Positions 39,974-50,842 of a DNA stretch of 64,000 bases are shown here, in pieces. The notes below the pieces were generated by a model. That model ran no database searches, had not been told where the DNA came from, and worked only from the letters and a program-made list of their open reading frames with translations. The stretch is from Adiantum capillus-veneris. Lineage: Eukaryota; Streptophyta; Polypodiopsida; Polypodiales; Pteridaceae. The stretch spans positions 42,317,537 through 42,381,536 of the forward strand of contig CM043966.1 in NCBI GenBank assembly GCA_014529385.2. The letters run 5' to 3'. The position numbers were made by a program, and so were the translations under genes. Numbering within the stretch: the stretch's first letter is position 1; each line of letters starts with the position of its first letter.

Positions 39974-41079
39974 CATGTAATTAAATGTATACTAATAAAC
40001 ATAAAAGAAACCAATGATCTAAAAGACTTTTACTTCAATTTTTTGCAAAAAAAAAAACTAGAAAGAAGCTTAGTTTGAATAGATGCTTTCTTGCAAGTTA
40101 AAAAGCTTTGGAGGGCTTTGAAGATCTACGACACTTTTCTCAAGATTTGGTGATGCTTTTATTGGAGACCATGCCATTATTGTAATCGATATCTAGAGAA
40201 TTTATCCATATGGAGGTTTTAGTTTTATTTCCATTTTTGAAGCCTTGCAACCCTTGTAGCAATCCTCCTCAATAGGAGACATACTTATGATGAGATTTTG
40301 AAACTAGTGGCAATGTACAAATGAAACTCTAGATTTTTTTTAACAGATGACAATATCTACAATTCGTATATATATTATAGAGGGGGTTAAGTTGAATATA
40401 CAAACACCGTAGAAAGGGGGGTATATAACCACTTTAGCATTTATAGATAGGGGTTGGGACTATTGTTATAGGGTCCGTAGATAGGGGGTTTTTCCTATAT
40501 GGTTGCACGCAGGTGACGTCCCCCCATAATTGTAAGTGAATCCCTCGGGGAATGATCACTCTCTCTTACAACGGCATAAAACTCCCTTGCTAATCACCCC
40601 CAATACAACACATGCATGCACATAAGCCAATGCGATTTCACTCAAGAGCTACTTCTCAAGAGATTGAGCTTGGCTTCTAAAGCTATAGCATGGTGCTCTT
40701 TCTTATGACTTTCCCCCTTTTGTACTAGCTACACCCTCCTTTTATAGCATTTTTTAGGACTAAGGCTACTCCTCTAACCGTGGTTGGGTTATATTTTTAG
40801 CATTTTATCTATTTTTTTGCTCGAAATTATCAAGAAGCTGGTGGAGTTAGATGAATAAAAGAGAGAGGAGAGAAATGGAGGCCAATTTTGATGCTTGTTG
40901 ACGATCCACTAGCTTTGACGACACGGTTTTTGTCCAATTATGTCCTTCCTTGGGAGCCAAGGTAATTGAAAATGAGTAATCAATCATCATGATTTTATTC
41001 TTCAAGAGAAGAGGCTGAATTTTGTAGTCTCTTTGATACATATGGGTAATTTGGAGGAGAACAAATGAGACTAGGTGGT

Positions 41080-42440
41080 CAATTTTGAAATGGAAGTGTG
41101 TGTAGGAGACATGAGTTCACCATGGTTTCTCTTTTTCTTCAAGATTGAGGAGAAGGTGAGTAGGGTGGAGAGAAGAGAGGTGAGAGAGATGGGGATGATG
41201 AATGGAGAAATGTGTGTGAAAGAGGGAAATGGTAAAGTGGAAGAGGGAGTATGGCTGCATGGCATGGGAGGACTAGGGTCCACCAATTAAATCATATCTC
41301 ACATCTCATAGCTCCAAAAACTATGAAATAATTTGAGGAAAAACTCAACTCACGAGCTACAATTCTTAATGTTATCTTCTTTTCAAATTTAGAGAGCAAG
41401 TGGTCTTTAAAAATTCTGCAAAACCTACTGTCTTCTTCCACTGCACAAAGTCCTTGTGGGATCCCTCTTTGGATGATTATTTTGAATGTCTCTCCGAAGA
41501 GTGAGCCCTTCATAATGCATGCATGCATGCCACATATCCTTGACCTTATTTTATGGTTCTATAATGGAAGATATTGTTGAACTCATGATATAAGTGAATA
41601 ATACAACTAAGAAAATCAAATATTGAGCAGTCTAAAAAATATTTTCATGTCAAAATATAAATAATTTGGTGGAAAAATATAAAGGGGTCAACTAAAAAAA
41701 AAAATCTCTCATAATGAGAGTACCATAAAAAGATGAATATTTTTTGTGCTCTAATTTATGAGAATGAAAGAGAATAATTGTAGGAAGGGAAAAATCACGA
41801 AACTATATATACACAAATAAAACTAGTTTTTTTGGATTTGTGCTGGGGTGGAGTTACACCAAGGCTAAGTTATAGCATTTTGGCATTATTATTTAAAATA
41901 TATATACACAAGTATACACATATATGAACAAGAAAAAATAGCAAATTATTATGTAGAGTAAAATGGTAAAAATTGGCGTACGTAGGCTCGATAAAAACCC
42001 ACACTTCAATATAGGTATATGCACAAATTTGAAAAAAAAATTACATAAAACACACACTATAATTATGCCAAAATTAAGGTGAAATATTATGTATAAACTT
42101 GGCTGTAATTCTTACTTATATATATATTTTGTCTCTCCTAACTAGAAACCTAGCTAGTTGGGGTTTCTTCCATGGAATAATAGGTCACATAACACATATG
42201 TACATATGAACATGTGAGGAAAGTTATATTGTTAAAGTGATTTTACCTGGGTGAGGTGGCTTACTATGCTAATACCATAGTAAGCCACATATGTGTATAT
42301 GAACAGGTGAGGATAGTTGTATTGTTAAAGTAATTTTACATGGGTGAGGTGGCTTACTATGGTAAATACAGAGAGACGAGAAAAAGGATATCAATACATT
42401 TACTCTCCTCATGTGAATTAATCCCAAAAATAGTGTTGTT
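41080..42440 (+). repeat. Diverged repeat, related to 53380-54560
   Basis: Ordered short matches with the later region: GATAGCTCCAAAAATTAT against CATAGCTCCAAAAACTAT, a TATA/ACACAAG tract, CTAACTAGCTA(A/G) motifs and GGTGAGGTGGCTTACTATG against GTGTGGTAACTCACTATGG. Both are in the same orientation. Identity is low; I infer an old repeat family. Confidence 0.45.
42196..42361. repeat. Tandem duplication with a perfect 13-bp hairpin at the junction
   Basis: Copies at about 42196-42269 and 42286-42361 share ATATGAACA(T/G)GTGAGGA, TATTGTTAAAGT and GGGTGAGGTGGCTTACTATG. Between them GTGGCTTACTATG (42256-42268), a 7-base loop, and CATAGTAAGCCAC (42276-42288) form a perfect stem. Confidence 0.88.
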
Positions 42441-45121
42441 CTCTTGAAAGAATAAGATCTTAATGTAGAGTATCTCTACTAAACTTAACAAGATCCTTGT
42501 AACTTCCTAGCTCCAAAATCTGAGGAATGATATAGTGTGCCCAATTTTTGTGGCACAATAGTTGAACCTACATCCATGTGTGCCCTTATGGCTACATGTT
42601 GCCTCTAGTCTTAGTAGCCAAAGGTGATCCTATATGTGATCAAAGCTAGCTTCAAATTGCACACTCATAGTATCATGAAATAGACCTCAGGGGAATCACC
42701 ATGGAAAAATTAGTGGACCACGTAAGTGCAGGGGAGGGTTTTTTTTACAAGTTACATAAGAAAATAAGCTAGGGATAGGCCCCCAATAATTTATCTCCCA
42801 AGCTTAAAAATAAGGGAGAGGGTATCGTATTTATGGTGTGGGGGATGTTTGGGGGGGGAGAAGTAAGAAAAGGGGAAAATGAGAGGAAGTTTTTGTGTTT
42901 CAAAGTTATGGCTTCCCAAAAGAAAACTTGTGAGTCAATAGCTACAAAGATACATGCAAGAACTAACACTGCTTTGTCTCAATTGTTTTTTTTGTAATTA
43001 TAGTTCATTTGGTGAGAGATGAAAGCTATAAAGAGTTTGTATAGATGGAAATTCACACGGAGAACCTAACACAACTTTACAACCATGTTTTTGGAGTATT
43101 TTAGATGGGTCAAAATTGGACAAGTAGCTAGAGTCCAGGTTGAACGTGCACATAGTTTGAAAGTCAAACTAAGACACATTGAGGGTACATTTAGTTATCA
43201 ACATAAGTGGTTCCTTAGTACATTGCCAGTCACTATGCTACACGCTCTTTGACTAGTTTTACTCAGTTAGATCATGTGAGACCTAAATTTTATATGTAAG
43301 ATAGGGGTATCATAGTTTTTTGCATTGGTTGTTGTATAAGCGTGGAAAGGGGGGTCATATTTCCTAATATGACTCGTATATAGGGGTTTTATCAAAGTTT
43401 TCCGCTCACAAGTGGTGTTTTGTTTTTGTATATAGACTAAATCTCCCAGGTAGGAGATCTTACATGTTTGCTTATCCATGCCTGCTTCATAAATTTGATA
43501 TGGATAGTCATCGGACCTTGCATACAAGCACAAGAAGTAGGCATGCATCATGCATGTGTAACTGCTTCTTTGTTTTTCTTGATTTGTTTTCTTGTGAGCC
43601 TTGCCAATTTGTTTTGATAAGTGTTTTGAAACCCTTCAAGAATTCATATTCCTATGGGTTTGTCTAATTCTTGAGACCTCTACAAGGTAACCTTGCAAGT
43701 TTGCAAGCAAAGATGTGTATGCTCTATGATTGAATGGTTGGCCTTGTTGTAATTCTTTTGAGGTCCCATGCTTCAAGGCTTGTATCTATTTTGGGAATGT
43801 GAATAATGCAAGTGGTAAGTGTGGGTATACTCATCTCGCTTCAAAAGTTTGACACATGCAATAATTGTCTAGCTGCCTAATATGTAGTGATATAAGGATC
43901 TCCTTAGAAGTAATCAAAGATAAAATTTTACTATGTGCCCATAAATTTTGGGTATCAAGGAATGAGCCTAAAAAAATGGAGAAGTTGGTAGTCCGTTTGG
44001 CATTTTTTCCACAAAAATTGCATGGTGAGGGTCAAAACTAGCCAAAAGTGGCCCTAAAAAGGCCAAAATATGAGTCCAACTTGGTATATATAGGGCTATA
44101 TTTTCTACATTGCCCACGGATCTATAAGGTTCCAAGGTAAGGGATACTTTCTTGACTAGATATTGGTACTTCTACCTCTTTGTGTGGATGTTAGCGGGTC
44201 ATGGCAAGACGGACATCTGTAGCATAGCTATCTGGCACTAACATAATAATGTCAATACTCAAGGAAGTGACTTGGATGGGGCATGGAGATCTTTGAGGTT
44301 GTAAATGCTCAATAAGTAAATTTAACAAGAAAACACATAAACTCAACAAGAACATCACCAGCTCCTAGATTTAAAAATTTGCCTATATCTTATCTCACTG
44401 CTCTAGGTGGTCATGCCATTTTGATGACTAAATGGACTCAGATCCTCACAAAACTTTAAGGGAAGCTATATTAGTTCTAAGGGGACAAGTCTACAAATAT
44501 TGGTGGTCGTTCGACAAGGTACCAAAACCAAAATTCATCATGTACTAGGTCATAAAAACTATAACAGAATAGCATAAACAAGTCGCCCTAAGGTCTAATA
44601 ACACTCTCCTATGGTCAAAATGTCAAAAAACAGTGATTTAGACACCCAAAATTGAAGATAAGACTCACATATGCTCAATTGCAAACCACAACATTAGGGC
44701 CAAAAACGGCTAGAAAAGGGTTGTTTGTTAATCTAATGATTAAGGAATAGTCCAATAGTCATTTGACACGTATACAAAAGAATGGCACTCTTGTCTCCTC
44801 TAACTTCGGTTTTGGTAGTCCTATTTTGACGGAGAGCAGCTAAATGTCTTGATCATAAGGCTAAAATTGCTATATTTAGGTGCTTTTGGCGAGTAAGCTC
44901 ATTAAATTTGCGGCCCAAAGTAATGAAGTCTCATCTTTTATTCTATTTCATATTTCACAAAATCTCTGTCAAAAGATACAAGAAGGCTCTAAAAACAAGA
45001 CTATTAATGACAAATCACCTACTTTTTTCAAACGTATACCTTTTCACTTTCCCTCTATTTCGTGAGAGGTTTGTCTTTCAGTTTCTGTATTTTCTCTTTC
45101 TTTTCTAATCTCTGAGTTTCC

Positions 45122-46267
45122 ATGGTGTCTTCTACACATCGTCCTTCACATAATATAACTTCTTGTGACTTTCATAACGTTAGAGAGGATGATCTTTGGA
45201 AACCCATATCTTTTTGTGTGAACGACTGGGTAACAATGCTTCCTTCATGCAAAGGTGTACAGAGTGAAGAGAACTAAATGTGATGAACTAAAAAACCATT
45301 GGAAAGGTCGTGTTCTTGGTTTCAAAGTGACCGACAATGGATGGCTAGCTAAGGTTCAACATGTGTACATGGCCAAGGATATGGTGTTAGACTTGGACTA
45401 GCGTCCCACACTTCATTCTTATTGTAAGTAAAAAAAAAACCTCTATTTGATACAATGAAGTTTTCATTCTCCCATTGTTTTTTCTTATTTTTTGATTCCA
45501 TTTCAGATATATTTCCTTCAACACCTGTGGAATGGCAGCCTGTGGAGAGTCTAAGTGGGACGTTCAAAGCAATGCATAAAGGGATTGCAGATGTTATGTA
45601 TGCTTACAAGCCACTTTCTTTTTACAAAACAATGGATTTGTTTGTCTACTTTGCAAAACACAAGGTTCCATCACAAGAAGGTTCATATGGAGAACTACAT
45701 CATTTAACCGTTCCCACCATAATTTCACTTCACTAGGAAGCTCCCGATGCACATACTATATCAAGCTTTAAATCAAAGATAAAAGAAGACACCCTTAAAG
45801 CTATGTCAACCGGCAGGATATCAAGAAGGATTAAAGTTCGATGGTTCTTGCCTATACATATCTTTGTGGCATGTTTCAAAACAATGGACTTGTAGAGGAC
45901 AAAGACGATGTGGCTTAATAGAAGACTTTCTATGAATGAACTAGATAATGTACTTGGAGACGGATGGAGTACCAAAAAAACTTTCCATATTGGCGATAAT
46001 ATTAGTTGTAGAGTAAGCCCAAATTCTATGTCTATCTCATATCAACTATGTTCTCAATCATTAGTTCTGGGCTATGACTATAGGAGATGGAGAAGCAAAT
46101 TAGGTATTTGGGTTCCTCTTGACTCTGAGGAAAATTGTTCAGAGTTTGAACTAAAGGTCACAGCCCATCCACACACTGAGCATAGAAGCCTTATAGTAAC
46201 AAAAAATTGGAGACTACAGGATGTTAGAGAATCTCTTGAGTTTCTTGATGAAACATCTCCTGAGTAA
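45122..46267 (+). pseudogene. Unrecognised two-exon gene remnant, convergent with the H3-like/Ulp1 locus
   Basis: From ATG at 45122 (MVSSTHRPSHNITSCDFHNV) the frame reads to NDWVTMLPSCKG, then shifts by one base into VYRVKRTKCDELKNHWKGRV and VTDNGWLAKVQHVYMAKDMV. Exon 1 ends at TATT|GTAAGT; an 83-bp intron (45424-45506) ends TTTCAG; exon 2 reads STPVEWQPVESLSGTFKAMH onward and, after two stops, MWLNRRLSMNELDNVLGDGW to a TAA at 46265-46267. I recognise no domain. The protein style is basic and aromatic, not low complexity. It points toward the minus-strand Ulp1/H3 locus with only 340 bp between their ends, so both could belong to one larger element with convergent genes (inference). Confidence 0.45.
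45424..45506 (+). other. Candidate intron of the 45122-46267 gene
   Basis: GTAAGT donor, long pyrimidine tract, TTTCAG acceptor; 83 bp. Confidence 0.6.
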
Positions 46268-46609
46268 AAATTTAAATTGGATGGAATTGTGGTGATCACA
46301 AGGATGGAGAGTTCAACCTCTTACATCACATGCCTTCCCCCAAAAAGAGTTGTATTTGAGCCACTTCCAAGGACTTGAAAAAAAAGTCCAATATTGTAAT
46401 CATTGCATTTTGCTAATATATTTGTCTTTTCTATAGAATTTATTGTGATCATTATTTATGTTGTTTTAAACTGACATTACACAATGATACACATTTAAGA
46501 ATTCGAATCGTTGGTATTAAGTATTTGAAGTACAAAATTGTGAACCACCAAAGGGTATATGTTCATATGGACAAAATGAACAAAAGTGTACATAACTTTT
46601 GTGGAGTAA
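46268..46609. other. Intergenic gap between convergent remnants
   Basis: AT-rich, no ORF of note; a plausible place for both polyadenylation sites. Confidence 0.5.
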
Positions 46610-47222
46610 TCAATCATGAAACTCCACTTTTTTTTTTGAATGACAGGATTTGGCATCCTCAAAGACCCTTTTTCTTTTATTTTCAAAAAGGGGTGAAGTC
46701 ACTTCATGAGGGGGTGGTGGTGACTTGGACTCCTCAAGGCTTGGCACATGGGACTTGGCAGGGGTTGGTGATTTGGGCTCCTGAGGAGTGGTTGGCTTGG
46801 GTGACTTGGCAATCTTCTTTGGCAACATGAATGGTAGCTTGAAAGGTGAGCTAGGTGCCTCTCCCTTATTGTTCTTAGCTAAACGACGCTTTTGAACCTT
46901 GGATTTCAATGGTGAGTGGAGTGGATGGCCCTTTGTATCTGCTTTTACTTTTGCAGGGATCTTCTTTTTAGTGGGGCTCTTCCTCTTGGCATGGCTCTTC
47001 TTTGTAGGACTCTTCTTTGTATGGATCTTCTTTGCAGTACTCTTCTTCTTGTGCTCCCTTTTCTTTGCATCCAAACCCTTGGTGGCTTTACCTTTCTTTG
47101 GTGACAAAGGATACTCTTCTTCATTTGTAGTTAGTGCCATAGGAGATTCTGGATCATTTGGGTGTATTGATCTTTCCAAAACCATAGAAACAGCTGACCC
47201 AAGACTCTGGATATTCATGCAA
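46610..47222 (-). CDS. Lys/Pro/Ser-rich SPKK tail exon of the H3-like/Ulp1 locus
   Basis: Open minus-strand frame of ~200 codons from 47218 to a stop at 46610. It is dominated by Lys with repeated SPTKK, SPKK and PKSP-type motifs (KKSPTKKSHAKRKSPTKKKI), like the C-terminal tail of linker histone H1 or other DNA minor-groove-binding tails; no globular domain. The acceptor TTATTGCAG ends at 47223. A second acceptor candidate (TCCAG, a few bases on) would join it in frame to the Ulp1 exon ending at 47311. The long open frame in otherwise decayed surroundings suggests it was under constraint until recently. Role inferred: nuclear/chromatin tethering. Confidence 0.5.
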
Positions 47223-47310
47223 CTGCAATAAATAGAAAAAGAAAATAAAGGACATTAGTACATACATAGGAAGTCAAAACAAATCAATGGCACATGAGAT
47301 ACACACTTAC

Positions 47311-48343
47311 AATGAGTGTAGTCATCCTACACGTTGACTCAAGATATCTCCATGCATTGGCAAGCATCCTCCATCCACAAGATGTTGAGTCTGTTTGTAA
47401 AGGCACTTTTTGATTGTAGTACTTGAAACCTTCTATATTGTAATCATTATTTGTGGTACTCATGTGACCAATGATAAGTTTGGCAGCATTGCAAGAAGAC
47501 ATCAATCAAAAAGCTACTAATAGAAAACAATGGGCCATCAAGCATACATCTTAATTTATACTTACAGTTTACTTCTCCCATGGATACTTGACAATGAGTT
47601 CATAAATATAATATCTTTCTCCAAAAGATTGAAGATAATAATACTCCAATGTCCTCTACAAAAAAATAAGAATTAGCTAGGAATACCATAAAATATTATA
47701 AATTGTTAGGATTTAAGATTTACCCTTCAACATAGGCGTATAATATGTAATTGCAGGTCAGCATGTCAAAATCTTCAAAAAAAACTTGAAAGTCCTCTTT
47801 CTTGCTTGTTAAATAGACATGATGTCACTAGAGGATCAAGTATGGAAATCTGCTTAGCTATAGCCTCTGGAAGATCTCTCATAAGACACCTGAAGTCAAA
47901 GAAAAAACATCTCCCAATGAGGCCCTTGTAGGCGCACATGCATTAATTAGAAAAGGGACAACACATACCTGAGACAGATAAAGAGCACAGTATCTCCAAG
48001 CTCAATGTTGGGGTTTACAAGCATACTTATGTCTTGAGGGAATATGTCAAGGTACACCTCAATATCCCCACACATGGAGACATCTAAAACCATTTTTCCT
48101 ATCACTTTTTCATAAAGGAGAGAGTTGGATGCTCTTAAATTTTTTTCTTGCTTTGTAAGGATAGCATCCTTTGACATCATGTCTTGCTCCCTCTCAACCT
48201 CCTTGCCTGCTTTGATATCCTGGGCCTTTCTTGTCTCATACTAATGTGTAACATCTTCAATGACAACCTGTGAATTCTTCTACTGCCTGGAAGGGGGAAT
48301 ATTTAAAATTTGGAAGGCCCTAAGATCCTCACTAGGAATAATC
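47311..48343 (-). pseudogene. Ulp1-like (C48) cysteine peptidase region in short exons
   Basis: Exons inferred on the minus strand: 48343-47969, 47889-47724, 47655-47566 and 47513-47311, separated by introns of 79, 68 and 52 bp with GT donors and AG acceptors. The last exon holds VPLQTDSTSCGWRMLANAW, which fits the C48 active-site signature (Gln, then Asp/Asn, then Cys-Gly). C48 enzymes remove SUMO/ubiquitin-like tags, and the domain is often captured by plant DNA transposons. The catalytic His (usually HW) and Asp are not evident. The first exon has a Lys/Glu-rich segment (DIKAGKEVEREQDMMSKDAI) and VYLDIFPQDISMLV. Two TAGs before 48180, a frameshift near 47800 and a TAA near 47570 show decay. 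It follows the H3-like domain in the same orientation, one frame over. Confidence 0.65.
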
Positions 48344-48814
48344 TCAAGACCTAGTATCAAACTTGTACCTTAGCCTTGACAAAAGCACAAAATATTTGCT
48401 CATCAGTGTGACCCTGTGAGCAAATGCAGCTGCAATGTAACTATCATTCATAAAGTCAATAAGGAAATCCTCAGCAGCCTCCTGAAGGCACATCAAGGCT
48501 TGAGATTGCCACCTTACTGAAACAAAGGTTTTGATATTCAACATGCTCACAAGTCTATCTGATATTTCTTTGACAACTCTCATGAAGGGTAGATTTGGAA
48601 TAAGAAGACAAGTAGACTTTTGTGCTTTTCTTATCTCCCTTAGAAATTTGATATGATAATTCAATCTCTTCCTAGCGGTAGCCCTCTAGCGAGGTTGTGT
48701 AGGTGGTTTGTCTTCTTTTTTCCCAACCAATTCTTCCTGGTTGTCATCATCATCTTTCTCTGAATATTTTGGAGCTTGGTAAACTTTTCTTGCTGTTTGC
48801 TTTGTCCTTGCCAT
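48344..48814 (-). pseudogene. Histone H3 variant, CENH3-like, with one internal stop
   Basis: From ATG 48814-48812 the tail is MARTKQTARK, identical to canonical H3 residues through K9. An acidic insert (EKDDDDNQEELVG) and PPTQPR follow, then a TAG at 48688-48686 after 42 codons. The same frame continues for 113 codons: LREIRKAQKSTCLLIP (alpha-N), LPFMRVVKEI (alpha-1), RWQSQALMCLQEAAEDFLI with FMNDSYIAAAFAHR (alpha-2), and RVTLMSKYFVLLSRLR (alpha-3). Residues that separate centromeric H3 from H3.1/H3.3 are on the CENH3 side: LLIP for LLIR, RW for RF, AED for AEA, VTLM-K-F for VTIMPKDI. Loop 1 is about eight residues longer than in canonical H3. There are no introns within the fold. H3 family proteins form nucleosomes; CENH3 marks centromeres. 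With the TAG it cannot give a full product unless read through. Histone-fold call very firm, CENH3 call moderate. Confidence 0.85.
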
Positions 48815-49334
48815 TTGATGGTCGGAAAGTGCTTTGTCCTTTGACACAAAATTAGTCAATACAAAGCCCACGGGAAGTTGAAGGGACTCCTAAAATATCC
48901 CGAACAATGTGATAAGAGTATCTACCATAGTCTGGAAGAGCACGCTATCACGTCGTAAGGCAAACTGAAAAAATAACCGCAGGACGTGATAGGACGTCCT
49001 CCCACAGTCTGGAAGTGCCCCCTATCACGTCGTGAGGAAACAATAAGAAATACCGTAGGAAGCAATAGGCGGTTCTCCCACAATCTGGATATGCTCTCAA
49101 TCGTGTCGTGAGGATTCGAACTTGAACAAATACAGCAGGAAGCGATAAGAGTTCCTCCCACGGTCTGGAAGTGCTCGCTATCGCGTCGCTCGGGTAGGTT
49201 AGGTCATGAAAGAGGGGGTGTGGGTCGATGAGGAAAATGCAAAATAAGATTAAAGAAGAGATGCGGAGGATTCTAACTATGCAACGACACGAACATGTTG
49301 TTTAGGGGAGATGAAAAATGAACACGTGACATGA
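48815..49334 (-). other. Putative 5' leader of the H3-like locus
   Basis: About 500 bp between the TATA box and the H3 ATG. More than half is the hairpin minisatellite; the rest is CT-rich. An upstream in-frame ATG at 48871 (MGFVLTNFVSKDK) would extend the protein by 19 residues; I prefer the MARTKQ start because it matches H3 exactly. Confidence 0.45.
48909..49190. repeat. Four-copy 76-80-bp minisatellite with hairpin units
   Basis: Units start at about 48909, 48986, 49062 and 49142. Consensus landmarks are CTCCCACAGTCTGGAAGTGC and CTATCACGTCGTGAGG. In the second unit GACGTGATAGG (48983-48993) pairs perfectly with CCTATCACGTC (49021-49031), so each unit can fold into a stem-loop. Immediately upstream of the H3-like coding region. 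Confidence 0.85.
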
Positions 49335-49346
49335 GCTTTTTATACA
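49323..49346 (-). promoter_or_regulatory. TATA box and CACGTG element upstream of the H3-like locus
   Basis: On the minus strand TGTATAAAAAGC (49346-49335), followed by CACGTG (49328-49323), a G-box-like palindrome. Spacing to a start site near 49310 is normal. This suggests the locus has its own promoter and is not driven by a retrotransposon LTR. Confidence 0.5.
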
Positions 49347-50819
49347 TCCGGCCATCCTTACAGTGTACATTGAAATTTTGCCATGTGGTACGTGTGCATG
49401 AGTGACATGTGTCAATAATGGTCATTTTTTTGACTCCTTAAATAAGCTTGATCTTGTACTTTTTTGGCGTGTTATTTTTAGTTTGTGCCGCACGACGCGA
49501 GAATCCTATAAACATAAGCTTTGAAGCTCTCTAGTTCTCTCACTTCAACTCTATTTTAGAGCTCTCTCCCCTTATCCATGACGCTTGTCGCTCATCAAGA
49601 TCATAGTTTATCAATTTTTTACAGAATCATTTGTAAATTAATACAAAAAATTAGTAAAAATACCAAAAATTTTGCACAAATTATTCAAAAACATCGATTT
49701 ATGTTTTGAAAACTCTCCTCACATAGATGAATGTTGTAGCTAAATATAATCACAAATATTACATTGATTCAATCGCCAATTAATTTTGCCAATAAAAATC
49801 AAGACTATGCAATTAAACTGGTGACTTTAGGTCAAAAAGTGACACAATCGGAGTGTGTAAAACCCTATTTTGAGCTACAAATTGCGGCATTTAACCATTA
49901 TACACATCAAATTTGCAATCAACCATCCAATTAACCATGCACATTAATCAACTGTTATGCACACACGAACTAATAATTGGTAGTTTTTAACAATTTTTAG
50001 GTGCACACACACAAGTGTTAATCATGTCGATTTTGCAAATTGAACTCACAAATATCTAATTGGTAATGACCATATCACAAATCATTCATCACATTGACAA
50101 ATATTTAAGCACACATTGATTTTTTGGGGCACACACAAGGGTAAAATGGTGCACACACACCTTAAATTAGGCATACACAATCAAGTAAAGTGCACACAAA
50201 CTTAATTTTAGTGCACATAATTGCAATTGACCATTCAAGCATGTAATTAGGCAAAGTAACAATGCACATTAGCACATGAAACCATCAATTTATGCACATT
50301 TGATTCTAGAAAAAAATCGGCATTAGGACGGAATGCATACACACAAATCAAAAATCCAAAAGCACAAAATCAACAATGGCTATGCATACTTCACATGACT
50401 TGATTCCAATGGAACCATCTAGTTTTCAATTGCGCGATGTGTAGGTAGATTTTGTCTATGCTGCAAGCCCTAATCTTACATTCCAAAATCAACAATTTAA
50501 CAAGTGATTAGCACAAATTGGCATTGTTAGAATGCAATCCAAGCCTCTAATTAGGCAACTATCAAAGCATAAGCACAAAATGTTAGTGATTAGTAGAAAA
50601 TTAGAGTAGAAAAAATTAGTGAAATTAGCAAAGGATTAGTGAGAAATTAGAGCATGTAGACACACAATTTGCAAGATCTGGTATAAAATTAGGAAAAATT
50701 GAACACAATGCCTCGTGCACACATCCAAAATCCACAAAATAACAACAAGTCAATTTGTGAAGAAATTAGTAAGGAAACCAATTCGATTATGCCATAATTA
50801 CACTAGCGTAGACCATCGA
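49347..50819 (-). other. AT-rich non-coding stretch, probable leader of element E
   Basis: Rich in GCACACAC and ATTAG phrases, no ORF. Part of it probably is the leader downstream (minus strand) of the PBS at 50820-50837. A plus-strand TATA-like CCTATAAACATAAGC lies near 49507. Confidence 0.45.
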
Positions 50820-50837
50820 TCCCCGGCAATAGTGCCA
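50820..50837 (-). promoter_or_regulatory. Asp-tRNA-type primer binding site of minus-strand element E
   Basis: The minus strand reads TGGCACTATTGCCGGGGA, 15 of 18 matches to the tRNA-Asp complement. The LTR would lie to the right (from 50843) and the coding region to the left. Confidence 0.7.
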
Positions 50838-50842
50838 AATAT

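Larger units (their letters stand above)
39974..45121. other. Non-coding stretch with decayed repeat sequence
   Basis: No genes recognised. G-rich phrases recur at 40392-40490 and 43305-43400 (AGATAGGGGT, GAAAGGGGGGT, ATAGGGGGTTTT). A minus-strand TATA-like GCTATAAAAGGAGGG lies at 40735-40749, and a plus-strand TATATATAGGG near 44090. Around 44000-44900 the sequence has the look of a decayed LTR. Confidence 0.5.

Noticed and set aside
46610-47218. Genuine linker histone H1 gene
   Set aside because: Only the SPKK-type tail is present; there is no winged-helix globular domain, and splice context ties it to the Ulp1 exon.
48815-50842. H3-like locus as the first gene of retroelement E
   Set aside because: The distance from the PBS would fit a 2-kb leader, but a separate TATA box at 49335-49346 and spliceosomal introns in the downstream exons argue for an independent transcription unit.
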